Positions 12,519 through 23,015 are shown, counted from the first letter of the stretch. The stretch is 64,000 bases of DNA from Ascarosepion bandense (GCA_037127315.1 JBBBDQ010000420.1:1461501-1525500), one strand, 5' to 3'. Notes: generated from the sequence alone by a model not told the origin. Numbers and translations are program-made.

Positions 12519-12770
12519 GTTAAATATAACAGATAATAAATGTCTATTATGTTTAATCATAAGCCGTTCCAAACATCGGAGTTTGGTTTTAATTTCTGGT
12601 AAAAATGAAACAAAAATATTTTTAAACATTTGGACATTTTTTATTACGTTAGTTCTAAGCATAATGTTGGACAATTTTTTCTATTTTCACTTGAAATTAA
12701 AGCCAAAATACGATGTTTAGAACGGCTCATGATTAAACATAATAGACATTCATTGCCTGATATATTCAAC
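12519..12770. repeat. inverted repeat, arms ~90 bp
   Basis: The left arm 12,519-12,608 and right arm 12,683-12,770 are complementary. Both carry aatgtctattatgtttaatca and ggttttaatttc-like blocks in opposite orientation. A third single arm is at 22,205-22,310, so this is the end of a dispersed family. Confidence 0.75.
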
Positions 12771-12773
12771 AAT

Positions 12774-12839
<66 letters not shown>

Positions 12840-12979
12840 AGCAAGATGATAGAATAATGTAAAGAACAAAGTAGTAAAATCATTCTAACATATTTCCGTT
12901 TTATTAGAGATCGAGGTAAAAAGGATTTATTTAGAGAGACAGAATATTGGAAAAAAAGAATAAAACAGACAGACAGTCA

Positions 12980-13075
<96 letters not shown>

Positions 13076-13215
13076 CAGCAAGATGATAGAATACTATAAA
13101 GAACAAAGTAGTAAAATCATTCTAACATATTTCCGTTTATTAGAGATCGAGGTAAAAAGGATTTATTTAGAGAGACAGAATATTGGAAAAAAAGACTAAA
13201 ACAGACAGTCAGACG

Positions 13216-13270
<55 letters not shown>

Positions 13271-13271
13271 T
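12771..13271. repeat. compound (AC)n(TA)n satellites linked to a duplicated ~140-bp unit
   Basis: Three (AC)n-(TA)n blocks (12,774-12,838; 12,981-13,072; 13,216-13,271) alternate with two nearly identical 140-bp spacers that start ccagcaagatgatagaata and end in a cagacag run. The pattern is a tandem duplication of microsatellite plus unique sequence. Confidence 0.9.
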
Positions 13272-13466
13272 TTTAACCATAATCAATATTCCTACACACT
13301 TATCAAAAATTTAAAAAAATGATTACAGGAACCTCCAATCAAACAAAAACATCAAAAACATTTTCGATAAACCACCCATAAATGCAAAGAAACAAACACC
13401 CAACCTATCAACTATCCTCACTTCTAACAAATATTTAAATAATACAAACCTATCAGGGAATTTAAA

Positions 13467-13898
13467 ATGTGGAAGCCTCGCTGTTTAATTTGTAAACATT
13501 TAATAACAGACAAAACATTCTCTGTACCCAACACCAAAATAAAATTACACCCACCAAGCCTTACTTGTGACAGCAAAAACATCATCTACTTTCTCTTCTG
13601 CTCAATTTGCCCCAACAGTGGATATATCGGCGAATCCGGTAATAGCTTTAGATTTCGCTTCAATAATCACAAACTCAATATACGACAAAAAAATGTATAC
13701 TCCCCAATTGCAGCCCATTTTAATCAATCTGATCATACTTTAGAAAATTGCAAATGTTTACTAATATACTCCAATTTTAGTTCTACATACACACGCAGAA
13801 AGAAAGAAAAATACTGGATTTTAAAATTAACTACACACAAGCTAGGGTTAAATAGGGACTTAGGTGTGTTGAATCTTTACAAATATTTCAATAGCTAA
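13467..13898 (+). CDS. Penelope-like element GIY-YIG endonuclease domain (partial)
   Basis: This 143-residue frame reads as the C-terminal endonuclease of a PLE, which nicks target DNA before reverse transcription. Visible features are paired cysteines C6-x2-C9, C34 and C45-x2-C48 forming the PLE zinc-finger region, IIYFLF at 39-44 as the GIY strand, YIG at 53-55, R62 and R64, H68, an H84-containing AHF block, E114 in the EKYWI helix, and GLN at 127-129. All expected catalytic positions (YIG, R, H, E, N) appear retained. The methionine start is only the first ATG; the real protein would be a fusion to an upstream RT domain that is absent here. The fragment is probably not expressed alone. Confidence 0.8.
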   Translation: MWKPRCLICKHLITDKTFSVPNTKIKLHPPSLTCDSKNIIYFLFCSICPNSGYIGESGNSFRFRFNNHKLNIRQKNVYSPIAAHFNQSDHTLENCKCLLIYSNFSSTYTRRKKEKYWILKLTTHKLGLNRDLGVLNLYKYFNS

Positions 13899-14062
13899 AT
13901 TTTTTTTCAGATATTCCAAGAAATTTTTATCTAAAACAAACAGACTTTCTCTACGGACGTGCCGCATGTTGTGAACAAACACACCACGTGATGTAAACAC
14001 AAAAAATATTCGAACGCTATCGTGAAATACGTTTCTAATTCAAATTTAAAAATCACTCGTTT

Positions 14063-14100
14063 CTGATGAAGGACCGAGGGCGGTCTGAAATATAAAATAC
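14063..14100 (+). ncRNA. hammerhead-like core at PLE 3' end
   Basis: CTGATGA (14,063-14,069) and GAAA (14,087-14,090) bracket an imperfect helix II (ACC/GGT pairs with a bulge). A 2-bp helix III with an ATA triplet can be drawn after it. Hammerheads are an established feature of PLE terminal repeats. This copy is weaker than the family B ribozymes. Confidence 0.45.
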
Positions 14101-14176
14101 AATAATAAAAATAAAAAAATACTGTCCAAAAAAAGTACATTTTTAAATTCAAAACTTTTTTTTATTAATATTCTTT

Positions 14177-14180
<4 letters not shown>

Positions 14181-14210
<30 letters not shown>
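14181..14210. repeat. (TA)n microsatellite
   Basis: About 30 bp of TA. Confidence 0.9.
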
Positions 14211-14214
<4 letters not shown>

Positions 14215-14215
14215 A

Positions 14216-14325
14216 TAAAGAGGGAAACATTTTGGTGTGACGCGTTTCATCCTTTAATCCCATCGGATTAAAGTGATTTCTAAACTGATGTGATTACACA
14301 TACCCATGAAGGATAGGAACCCACA
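14216..14325 (+). repeat. dispersed PLE-terminus-like repeat, copy 1
   Basis: It shares with 18,644-18,755 the blocks gtgacgcgtttcatccttta and gatgtgattacacatac, in the same orientation. The complement contains GAAAC next to a hairpin, as at PLE ends. Confidence 0.6.
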
Positions 14326-14329
14326 TTTT

Positions 14330-15050
14330 TATATCTAAAATAAAATAAATTATGTTTTTAGCTTTTTGTTTTTACCAAAACCTTTCTCTTGAAAATGCGA
14401 ATGCGTCTTAAACAATGATAATATTTTATTCTAAATAAATTCAATAGGTTATAAAGTTACATACATAGAAATTAATAAAACGGTTTTATCCCATGACTAA
14501 TATGCGCAACCTTAACGCCAACACACGCCTTTCTAATTAAGTTTTTTTTGTGTTTTTAAAAAGATTAGGTAACTTTATCGACATTTGTTCTTAACATGTC
14601 TATGACCACAGATGTGAGCTCCCGAGGTGACCGTTCAGCTTAGCCAGCGGGTACAAGAAATGTCTATCTCAGTCACAAAGAGGAACCAGATGGTTCGACT
14701 TGTGCGGCGTCGGTCGGTGCTTGTTGATTCTGAAAAATTGATCCAATGTAATCAACTATGGCACTTTGTAAAACGGAATTGAAAAAATATATGATTCGTA
14801 CTTATGAGTCAAAAGTGTAAGAAGAGGAAAAATATGCCAAATAAATGCCATGTGTTTGACACTTGTAATAGAGTTGTCCAACACCGAGGGTCTGGCGAAG
14901 TCAGAAAAGTAATAGACGTCTAAGTGGCGTAAAAAAATGGTATCTGCGAACAGGTTTCAAATTCACGTTGAGACATTTGAGGAGGAATATAGTTTCTCTA
15001 TTACATAGTTCTTTATTTCCTATCCCTAGAAAACTTGAGAACAAGTCTCG
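14330..15050. other. unassigned noncoding stretch
   Basis: No recognisable repeat or product. Confidence 0.4.
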
Positions 15051-15051
15051 T

Positions 15052-15353
15052 CATTCAGTCAGTTAAGTGCCATACGTGATACACGCTTGGGCGATCATGT
15101 CTCGAAAGTGACATGACTGACTGGGCAGAAGATTATCCCGCAGTAGGTTGCCATTGCTTTTTGCGGTAGACTGGTTGCCAACCAAGGCTATAGAACCCAA
15201 TCCGTCCTGTTATTTGACCCATAACTGGAGGGAAGAGACGGATTAGTACCTTTCCCAAGGGTATTTGCGCGTATATGAGTGCAACGAATTCGACTGGAAT
15301 TCGAACTTGTGTCTCCAATTTCTCGTTCCGAGTCGATATCCACCGGACCACAA
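15052..15353 (-). repeat. tRNA-like SINE family A, near-full copy
   Basis: On the minus strand it runs from the tRNA-like head (ttgtggtccggtgg, then gagttcgaattcc) to the tail (tgtctcgaaa region and cgtatggcacttaact). It lacks the usual full tail hairpin because of small deletions. Confidence 0.85.
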
Positions 15354-15364
15354 GTTTGCCTAAA

Positions 15365-15825
15365 TCAATTCTTTTATCTAGGCCAGTCAGTTAAGTGCTA
15401 TACGTGATGCACACTTTAACAATCATGTTTCGAAAGAGACATGATTTACTGGGCAGAAAATTTTCACGCAAAAGGTTGCCATTTCTTTCTGTGGTAGTCT
15501 GGCTGCCAACCAAGGCTATTTAACCCATGGATAGAGAGAGAAGGATTGATTAATACTTAATAATAATTAATGCCCAGTCAGCGATATCTCTTTCGAAACA
15601 CAATCGCCCAATCGTGTTTCATGTATGGCACTTAACTGACCGATCTAAATAAAAGAATTGAATAATAGGAAAGATTGGGTTCTGTCGTCTAAGTTAGCAG
15701 CTCGTCCAATTCAGAAAGTAATGGCAATATACAGCGGGAAAATCTTCTACTCAGTCAGTCATTTCTCTTTTGAAACATGATCACCAAAATCGTGTATCAC
15801 GTAGGTCACTTAACTGATTGATTGA
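15365..15825. repeat. head-to-head family A SINE 3' ends forming an inverted repeat
   Basis: A minus-strand family A 3' part (15,384-15,545) meets a plus-strand 3' end (15,563-15,645). The outer flank caattcttttatctag at 15,365 is complemented at about 15,645-15,660, so the inversion includes flanking DNA. A further plus-strand family A 3' part follows at 15,665-15,825. Confidence 0.7.
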
Positions 15826-15901
15826 TACACGTTGAGCTCTTTTCATCGATCCAGCTTTTTAATATTTTTATTAAATGCCTTACTTCGATTATACTTACGA
15901 A

Positions 15902-16150
15902 TTTTTTATATACATCGCTCATTCAGTAATGAATTAGAGTACTCTGGCTATTGGGCCTGTATAATGATAATATACACGCTAAAAAGACTGCCTCTTTCTA
16001 CCGAGCGCCCATCGCTCAGAGGTAGAATCTCCGTCTGACGCCAATTCGGTCGGGTTTCAATCCTGGGTAAAAAGCAATCGGATGTCTAAACGTACTGATG
16101 AGTTGTGATATAGCGAAACAAATCTGTCTGCAGATGGCTATATATATAAA
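15902..16150 (+). mobile_element. tRNA-like, hammerhead-bearing repeat family B
   Basis: Starts tcgctcattcagtaatgaa and contains a tRNA-like block (A box near cgctcagaggtag, B box gggtttcaatcc at about 16,053) whose ends gcgccca and tgggt can pair. It ends in the ribozyme motif and runs into TATATATA. About 240 bp; same architecture as 38,268, 56,177 and 57,761. Confidence 0.85.
16090..16134 (+). ncRNA. hammerhead ribozyme candidate (family B, copy 1)
   Basis: CTGATGA at 16,095-16,101; helix II gttgt/atagc with GU pairs; GAAA at 16,115-16,118; cleavage triplet GTC at 16,126-16,128; helix I cgta/tgc(a)g, with one mismatch against the perfect copy at 56,350. Type I topology (helix I open). Confidence 0.65.
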
Positions 16151-16182
16151 TTAAAATTGGTGTATTTAGGCAGCAAATGTTT

Positions 16183-16903
16183 TTTTAAGCATGTCAGATT
16201 AAATAAATTACAAACATTGTGTTTACTTTATTTTAATAAAATCCGTTTATGATCATGGATAATCTGTCTCGTATTATAATTGAAAGACGTAAAAAAATGC
16301 GCTGTAACTTTGACTGTTGAATTTTATTCATTTCTCGATGTTTCAAAAATCTTTCAATTTCATTCCGGGATCATCTTCAGGGGTGTAAGTTGGGGTAAAA
16401 AAATAACAACAAAACTGTGTTGCTAAAAATTATTGTAAATTTTTTTTCTTACTACAAACGGTTGACAAATTGTTTAGCATTCATTACAACGTGAAAATTA
16501 TCCACGACGGGATTTTTTTGTATTGTAATTTCATGGTCATGCAGGTGTTAAAGCATGAAAAACTGTTCTTTTTACTAACATTTTAGAATACTACTACAGT
16601 ATTCATAGCTGATTCTATTAATTGACGGCTTAAGTTTTTTAATGAATATTGCTTCGAGGATCAGTAGTTTGAAAATAAGAAAAACAAACTACAGATCCTC
16701 GAGGCAATATTCATTAAAAATATTAAGCAGTCAATTAATAGCATCAGTTATGAATACGGTTTTAAAAAGAACAGTTTATTCATGCTTTACCACGTGCATG
16801 ACCATGACATTACAACATAAAAAAAAATTATATTGTGGATAATTAACCGTGAGTACCAACGGATTTTATTAAAAATAAGCAATTTTGTTTGTGATTTATT
16901 TAA

Positions 16904-16905
<2 letters not shown>
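16183..16905. repeat. very long inverted repeat (fold-back), arms ~170-240 bp
   Basis: The inner arms 16,498-16,680 and 16,684-16,848 are strongly complementary (catggtcatgca, aaagcatgaa, tattcat.a.tgat.ctattaattga, tgaatattgc.tcgaggatc). The outer parts 16,183-16,260 and 16,832-16,905 also pair (cagattaaataaat, aataaaatccgtt). About 240 bp (16,262-16,497), containing a PLE-terminus-like piece with TCTTCAG at 16,374-16,380, interrupts the left arm. Confidence 0.85.
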
Positions 16906-16906
<1 letters not shown>

Positions 16907-16967
<61 letters not shown>

Positions 16968-17074
16968 AGCCAACAAACCTACCAAGGTTTCAATTAAGCG
17001 GATCATCAGGGAAAGCTGGCTCTCCCTGACGACCCGCTTAGGTGAAACCTTGGTAGGTTTGTTGGCTCACTAGA
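16907..17074. repeat. (TA)n followed by a PLE-type terminal hairpin
   Basis: TA tract 16,907-16,960, then arms 16,961-17,011 and 17,024-17,074 that are nearly perfectly complementary (tctagtgagccaacaaacc). The minus-strand arm has CTGATGA (17,009-17,003) and GAAA; the plus arm has CTGACGA (17,026-17,032) and GAAA (17,044-17,047). Such boxes fit inverted PLE terminal segments. Confidence 0.75.
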
Positions 17075-17291
17075 TATACTATAGTTATTCTGCTCTACCT
17101 AAGTATTGAGCGCTTTATTGTTAGTTGATTACTCACTCGTCTCGGGTTTTTTCTTTGGGCTACGTGCTGATTGTGTCCGAACCCTTTTGACTGGTGTTTT
17201 TGTGCTTAGCTCTTTCTTTTTTATAACCATTTTTCCTTCCACATAAATCCACGGAGGGTTTTTCGACACGAATATAGTTATTAGTTTGTCA

Positions 17292-17293
<2 letters not shown>

Positions 17294-17367
<74 letters not shown>

Positions 17368-17526
17368 AGAATAAAGTATATACTAAAGTAGAAAATTTAA
17401 GCTAACATGCTTTTCTTTTCATCAAAGATACCGCAGAGATCGTGCTAATAAAGATTTGTTTTTACAAATCGCCAGTAAACTGGAATAAAATGAATAAAAC
17501 ACACACACACACAAATAGGTAATGAG

Positions 17527-17575
<49 letters not shown>
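17294..17575. repeat. (CT)n(TA)n and (TA)n microsatellites with intervening ~150 bp
   Basis: CT tract to 17,328, TA to about 17,363, then a non-repeat segment and a second TA tract at 17,529-17,574 preceded by (AC)5. Confidence 0.85.
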
Positions 17576-17576
<1 letters not shown>

Positions 17577-17744
17577 GTCTGTGTGTGTAAACGCTTAGAT
17601 ATACATCAATATGTAAATATTAAAGAAGTGTGAATGAAACTGTTCTCTGTGCCGTATAACAGATCAAAAATACATATTAATAAATATACATGTTATCCTA
17701 CGTTTTCGGCACGATATTGCATTAAAGTAATCATCGGGTGCTTA

Positions 17745-18631
17745 TCTGTATATATAAAAATGGATATGTCTGTCTCTCCGTATGTGTGTGTTTGTACGTC
17801 TCCATTCTAACGAACTTACTCATCCGAAACATCCGATATTTCAACTGGGTCACTTGTCGTTCATGACATAAACTTTTGATGTACGCAAGAATTTTTCGAA
17901 TCGATTTACTTGGTAAATCACCGAAACGCTTAGAATTTACGAACACTTCTCTTCCAAGACGCCTTATGCGAATTCAATGAAAATCGGGTAACTTGTAGAT
18001 AAAGATCCAATCCTTTTATATTCTAAAAAGAATTTCGAACCAATGTACAGGGTTTGACAATAATCGACGACAAACATTATTTTGGGTGGTCTTTTGCGCA
18101 TTTTTATGCATTTCTCCAAGACGCTTCACTCAAACTCAACCAAAATCGAGTCACTGGTAGATCAAGTTCTTACGCCTTGATATGCGAACAAACATTTCAA
18201 TTGACTCACAATGTGCGGCAAAAATAATTGGAAAATTTTGCTTTGTGATCGTTTATTTCTCTGAAACACTTAGTTGTATTCCAACAAAAATCGGGTCTTT
18301 TTTGTAACGACTACCTTATCATATGCCAAAAGAATTGCACGTTTTCTATAAGGTGCCAACCACTCCGATGCTGCATCCACTTCTTCTGCATCACAACGTC
18401 ATCGCATCATATTACAGGCTTCTATAACGCCCGCACACTTTTTTCAAGTTACATAAATCATTCCCGTTTATTGACAAGCATGATTTCCATTTTACAAATA
18501 CAAAAATGTCCTTACCTCGCATTTTTTTTATTAACGCGTCAAGACAACCTCATATTGGAGCTTTTTGAATTAGCACTTGAGCTTACCATTTCAACATAAC
18601 CACTCCGAGCAACGCCGGGCTATACAGTTAG
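17745..18631 (+). mobile_element. Helitron-like non-autonomous element, diverged copy
   Basis: It begins TCTGTATATATAAAAATGG after an A and ends in a short hairpin (ccg...ccggg) about 9 bp before TTAG followed by T, closely resembling the termini of the elements at 39,768 and 59,221. The internal sequence is diverged and noncoding. The 3' tetranucleotide departs from CTRR, consistent with age. Confidence 0.6.
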
Positions 18632-18643
18632 TCATATATAAGA

Positions 18644-18755
18644 CGAAGAGGAAAACATTTTGTTGTGACGCGTTTCATCCTTTAAGATTTCATTGGATAA
18701 AGTGATTTCAGAAATGATGTGATTACACATACGTACGAAGGATAGGGACTTGGTC
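18644..18755 (+). repeat. dispersed PLE-terminus-like repeat, copy 2
   Basis: Second copy of the segment at 14,216-14,325. Confidence 0.6.
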
Positions 18756-18779
18756 TTACACGATATTCCGACCTCAAGT

Positions 18780-19560
18780 GGAATCATTACATTGAGTCAA
18801 TAGCTAAATCCACTGCTGGGAAGGTTGGGTCACTGTGTTGGTCCAAGAAGTTTTTTCTGCCTGAATCCATCTTGGACATATACAAATCAACCATCCGACC
18901 GTGCATAGAATACTGTTGTCATATTTGGTCAGGCGCCTCTGCAGTTCATCTCAGGGTTCCCGACAGGCTCCAAAGAAGAATCTGTAATGTGAGTGGTCCC
19001 GACCTGGCAGCCTTACTCCAGCCAATTTCTTACCGGCGTAATGTGGCTTCCCTCTGTCTCTTCTACAAATATTTTCATGGATTCTGTTCCGACGGGTTTA
19101 AATCACTGGTGCCTACGCCACAAGTATTTACTCGTGCAACTAGATTGGCAACAAGGCTCCACTCATTTACAGTTAGTTCAACCAAATGTAGCCGACAATT
19201 CTACACCTTCGGTTTCTTTTCTCGCACTTCCCGCCTCTGGAACTCCTTTCTATATACTTATTTTCCTGACGGCTACAACCTCCATGAATTTAAATGCAAT
19301 GTCAATGACTCCAGCCCATTCTACATCACCCCGTGTACCTTGTTCTTTTCCTTTCTCTTTACCTTCTCAACTGTCTTCACATCTGTGTTCCCATCTTTCT
19401 CTAGCCCTTTCTCTGACACTCTCTGTAACTGGTTAGTCTTTTTCTTCACTCTCCTCCTGTGTAAGCTTTCACTTTTATGTAGCCCCCCCCCCCTGCGCAT
19501 CAGTGGCGGTACCCACTTGATTGGGGTGAAACGCTAAAAAACACACTAAACTTTTATTTA
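18780..19560 (+). pseudogene. CR1/Jockey-type LINE ORF2 3' end and 3' UTR
   Basis: A frame open from 18,872 to 19,537 carries DIYKSTIRPCIEYCCHIWSG, DRLQRRICNV, RRNVASLCLFYKYF and FFSRTSRLWNS in the order typical of the post-RT domain of CR1/Jockey-group LINEs. After about residue 150 it turns into low-complexity UTR-like sequence, so the true frame is probably broken there. The 5' part including the RT active site is missing (5' truncation). It ends with the 3' tail shared by all copies here: agtggcggta, then ttggggtgaaa, then A-rich. Confidence 0.85.
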
Positions 19561-20199
19561 AAATAAAAAGAATAAATAATATGTGTTAAAAAAGATTTAA
19601 AAAATTGAGGAGAGGTATGAATGGTACGTCTTGAAAGTACACGGTTTTTTGAAGAAGTGAGGAGAGAAATCATTTCAGTTGATTGTAGTTGAACAATTGC
19701 TATGCAGAGAGAAGCTTTCATTGTATTTGTCAAAGATGATACTATGACACTAGGAGATTCGTGCTAAGATTACAGAATATGAGAAATATATATTATTAAG
19801 GAAAGGGGGTTATAAGAATAGTTAAGAAGACAAAAGGTAATGATTGACATTGCATCTTCCTTTATGAAAACCAAACTGGGAAGAAAGAAGCCAGAAGAAA
19901 GCTTCACGAGCGTTAATTGCAATAGAAGTGACTGTTAGCACAGAACTTACGGTTGAATCTGGCCATTTCAACTGTAAAATGATAAGACCTTGTCTTCATT
20001 ACAATAGTGCTCTTGAATTTGTAAAGTCTAGATAACCTAGAGAAACTTGCATCAGAATTATTATCATGAATTTATTCATAGAAAAAGCTCAGAGAACCTT
20101 CGTTTTTAGCGGTGGGAAATTGAATGAATTAAAGTCATCAGGTCTAGACCTATTCTGCAGGAGCACCAGACCAGATGTAGTAGCCATATTCAAAGCACT
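19561..20199. other. unassigned noncoding stretch
   Basis: AT-rich with no recognisable repeats except possible antisense LINE UTR. Confidence 0.35.
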
Positions 20200-20470
20200 T
20201 GCCATTTTCTACCTTCTTGTTATTTATAGTGCTATAAAATACTCCTGCCATATCTAGTCGGGTGCTCATGCTCTTCATCACGAGTTTCTCGATAAAATAT
20301 AAAGAAAGATCTGCAATGTATTTTTTTTAATCATATCACCCCGAGCAAGGCGGTAACGCCACTGAAGTGCAAGGGGTTACGTAAGAGTGAAAAGATTGGA
20401 AAAGAGAAAGCCGGAAACCATATCCTAAACAGGGAACAAGGGATGAGCCTCTTCACCTGTTCAATAGACA
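20200..20470. repeat. two short LINE pieces in opposite orientation
   Basis: 20,200-20,316 reads plus-strand LINE sequence (SAIKYSCHI, then SGAHALHHEFLDK). From 20,319 the minus-strand LINE 3' tail follows (tttaatcatatcaccccgagc is its start in complement), then 3' UTR. It looks like two 3'-end insertions meeting. Confidence 0.65.
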
Positions 20471-20576
20471 TGGGTGGAGTGTGAACCGGGCGATAGTTGT
20501 TTTCCTGACTTGTCATTTGGACTTCAGTCCCTTTCGCACCGACGTGACGTAGGGATTTTTTTGTAAATTAATAACT

Positions 20577-20735
20577 ACGAACGGTATTTTAGTGGAAACA
20601 TGTGCTTGAAGGAACATGCCCGTATTTTAAAATCCCTGACACTAATATCCACCTGCAGAGATACAAAGAGTCTTATGTACACATATATTTGTGTGGATAT
20701 AAAAAAAGAAGCTTTTGGCTGCAATCATAATTATA
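20577..20735 (+). repeat. dispersed 160-bp repeat, copy 1
   Basis: Shares with 23,278-23,425 the blocks agtggaaacatgtg, atgcccgtattttaaaatc, aagagtcttatgtaca-like and tttgtgtggatataaaaa. Unknown family. Confidence 0.65.
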
Positions 20736-21219
20736 GCTATATAAAAAACACTAGCCATATAAAAATATATGAATAAAATTATGTATTGATATAATTGAAT
20801 CAATAACTATATTGTAATATAAATAGAAAATGTAAATAAATATATTGTAATAAAAATATAAATATCATACAGAATTACATAAAAATGCAACTTTATAGCA
20901 ATATAATACGGTAAATATTTAATAAAAATAACATTATGCAGTCATATAATAATAATGGCTACCTGCTCACTTGCCAGTTTGCTAGATTGGCTAATCCCGA
21001 TTGCAGACACCTGCTCAAACTCATTTGTGTTTCGTCAACACACACAGAACAAGCCAGTAGTTTATACTACATCTGTAGTCGGACAAGGTCATGTCGCTAT
21101 AAAATTCTGTCAGGATGTTTCAAAACTCAGGGCTTTGAAAAAGGTAGCGCATATTGGAATCGTCTTCCTCTCTTTTATCTCTAAATATTGACACTCGTAT
21201 GTTTTGAACCCGCACACAA

Positions 21220-22200
21220 ATGATATCTTCTTCCAAATCCATATTTTATAAAGAATTACACAACATTAAGCAAACACTTGTCAATAATGGATTTCCTATC
21301 CCCGTTATTGATCAACAAAATAAAATGTATCTCAACAAACTTAACAAAAGCTCTAACAATATTGATAATATTAATAATAATGGTGTACATCAAAATAAAC
21401 ATAACACTATTAACTTATACTATTGCAACTAAATACATAATAATTACAAACTAGATGAAAAAACTCTCAAAAATATAATACGTAGAAATATTAAACCAGT
21501 GGATAATAATAATCAAATTAAATTCATCATATATGATAAAAAAATCAAAACAATTGACCTCATAGTCCCTAATTACCCTACAAGCACTCAACTAAATCTT
21601 CTACAAAAAACTTATGTAGTGTATCAATTTACATGCCCGTTCAGAGTTTGTATCTCTGGTACTAATAATAATCCCACTACATATATTGGTTTTATTACAG
21701 CCACGCTCTCCTGTAGACTTACCTGTCACCTTTTTGATCAGAGTACAATTAAACAACATTTCTCAGAAAAACATAATCATATAGGTAATATCAGACAGAT
21801 TTTAATCAACAATGCAATAATCCTCACTTATACACACAGTAAAAAGAACATTCAGATATTGGAGTCCATCTACATGAAATCCAAACAACACACACTTAAT
21901 AAAATCACGTTTAAATCTGGTCATAACATATTACATTGCATTTAAATATATGTTTCTGTTTTCATTTCGAGCTATCACGCGGTGCAACGTCATAGAACCG
22001 CATTGCAAATTTGCGAACTACGTTTGCTATTTTTGGTAACTATTGCCGTTGTTTAGCGGAGTGTTATATCAAAACAAAATAAAATACTCGCTGATGGTGA
22101 ATGTTTTTGTGTTACCGTCTTAATAACCTGTCTGAAGATGGTTCATGTGAGCCAAAAGCTTAGAACCAACTTAATAAAAATTTATCCAAATTTTGGAGAA
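21220..22200 (+). mobile_element. Penelope-like element, 3' half
   Basis: Contains the end of the RT/linker (LHNIKQTLVNNGFPIPVID at 21,248-21,304), a stop, the linker YKLDEKTLKNI (about 21,448), the GIY-YIG frame 21,499-21,945, and a 3' region with a CTGAAGA-containing hairpin at 22,132-22,160. Truncated at its 5' end. Confidence 0.8.
21499..21945 (+). CDS. Penelope-like element GIY-YIG endonuclease domain (partial)
   Basis: 148 residues. VYQF at 41-44 forms the GIY strand, C46 and C51 frame the CPFRVC block, TYIGFIT has YIG at 62-64, R73 follows, H77 and H87-H92 lie beyond, E122 is in the ILESIYMK helix and N134 near the end. The expected catalytic positions are present. It belongs to a different PLE subfamily from the domain at 13,467 and the same one as the broken copy at 61.9-62.4 kb. 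A stop at 21,430-21,432 separates it from the upstream piece, so the polyprotein is broken. Confidence 0.8.
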   Translation: MDNNNQIKFIIYDKKIKTIDLIVPNYPTSTQLNLLQKTYVVYQFTCPFRVCISGTNNNPTTYIGFITATLSCRLTCHLFDQSTIKQHFSEKHNHIGNIRQILINNAIILTYTHSKKNIQILESIYMKSKQHTLNKITFKSGHNILHCI

Positions 22201-22204
22201 TTTT

Positions 22205-22310
22205 TGTCTTTCTTTTTCACTTGAAATTAAAGCCAGAATACGATGTTTAGAACGGCTCATGATTAAAAATAATAGACATTCATTGTCTCTTATATTTAAC
22301 ATTCAATATA
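22205..22310 (-). repeat. single arm of the 12.5-kb fold-back family
   Basis: Same sequence as the right arm at 12,683-12,770 (cacttgaaattaaagccag, gatgtttagaacggctcatga). Confidence 0.75.
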
Positions 22311-22430
22311 TATATATATATTGATTGTTTGATAATTATTTTCTGGTCCTAATAGGGTTAGACCAGTATAAACTTGTATTAAAAAGTGTTCTATACAATT
22401 ATATTGTAGAACTTTTGAATATTTTTCATT

Positions 22431-22549
22431 TATAAACAAGTTATTTCGCTACTTTGGTTTCCACCACGAGTGGTTTCTTCAGGCGATTTTTGATAACTTT
22501 GATAACTTATTAAAAATCGCCTGAAGAAACCAAGATAGCAAAATAACTT

Positions 22550-22555
<6 letters not shown>
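22431..22555. repeat. inverted PLE-type terminal hairpin
   Basis: The arms tataaacaagttatttcgct...aggcgattttt and its complement surround a short centre. The minus-strand arm contains CTGAAGA (22,482-22,476) and GAAA (22,447-22,444). A TA tract follows at 22,556-22,585. Confidence 0.7.
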
Positions 22556-22588
<33 letters not shown>

Positions 22589-22596
22589 CTGGAGTG

Positions 22597-22775
22597 AAAC
22601 CGGTGGTTTTTTGTCTTGAATTTTATCCTCGTTTTGCCTTGTCATATTAAAGCAAAACACAAGTACTCAAGTTCTCTACTACAAAAATATGATTTTTGTG
22701 CTAGAGAATTGATTTAATATTACAGGGCGAAACGAGGATAAAATTCAAAACCAAAAACAACCGATTTTCCAGGTC
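22597..22775. repeat. inverted repeat, arms ~80 bp
   Basis: Both arms contain ttgaattttatcctcgttt and a gg.tgtttttgg-like block in opposite orientation, with an attctcta(g) junction region. Same style as neighbouring PLE-type termini. Confidence 0.7.
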
Positions 22776-22827
22776 ATCAAAATTTTAATTGGGAGAAATT
22801 ACTGCAAAAATACAATAGGTCTAAGAA

Positions 22828-23015
22828 ATGAATTGGTCAATGATGATCAAGGGGAATGACCTGCTAGAGACTTATAACAGCAAAGCCAGACAAACACTCA
22901 CGCTGCTTACACAACCAGGGTCTGCAAAACCTGATGCAAACAATCTCCAGCACTTCCAAATGGAAATTGAATGTAAATTGTCCTATGCGGAAAACGTATC
23001 CACATTAAAATCCAC
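22828..23015 (+). other. short open segment of unknown nature
   Basis: About 60 codons of non-repetitive frame, beginning MNWSMMIKGNDLLETYNSK, run into an (AC)n(TA)n tract. No family is recognised. It may be part of an unrecognised mobile element. Confidence 0.25.

Larger units (their letters stand above)
13290..14160 (+). mobile_element. Penelope-like element, 3' half
   Basis: The segment holds the end of a PLE polyprotein (GIY-YIG domain) and its 3' untranslated tail, with a hammerhead-like motif at 14,063-14,100. The reverse transcriptase is missing; sequence upstream of 13,290 is microsatellite. A minus-strand fragment of a close relative lies at 34,900-35,080. Confidence 0.8.
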
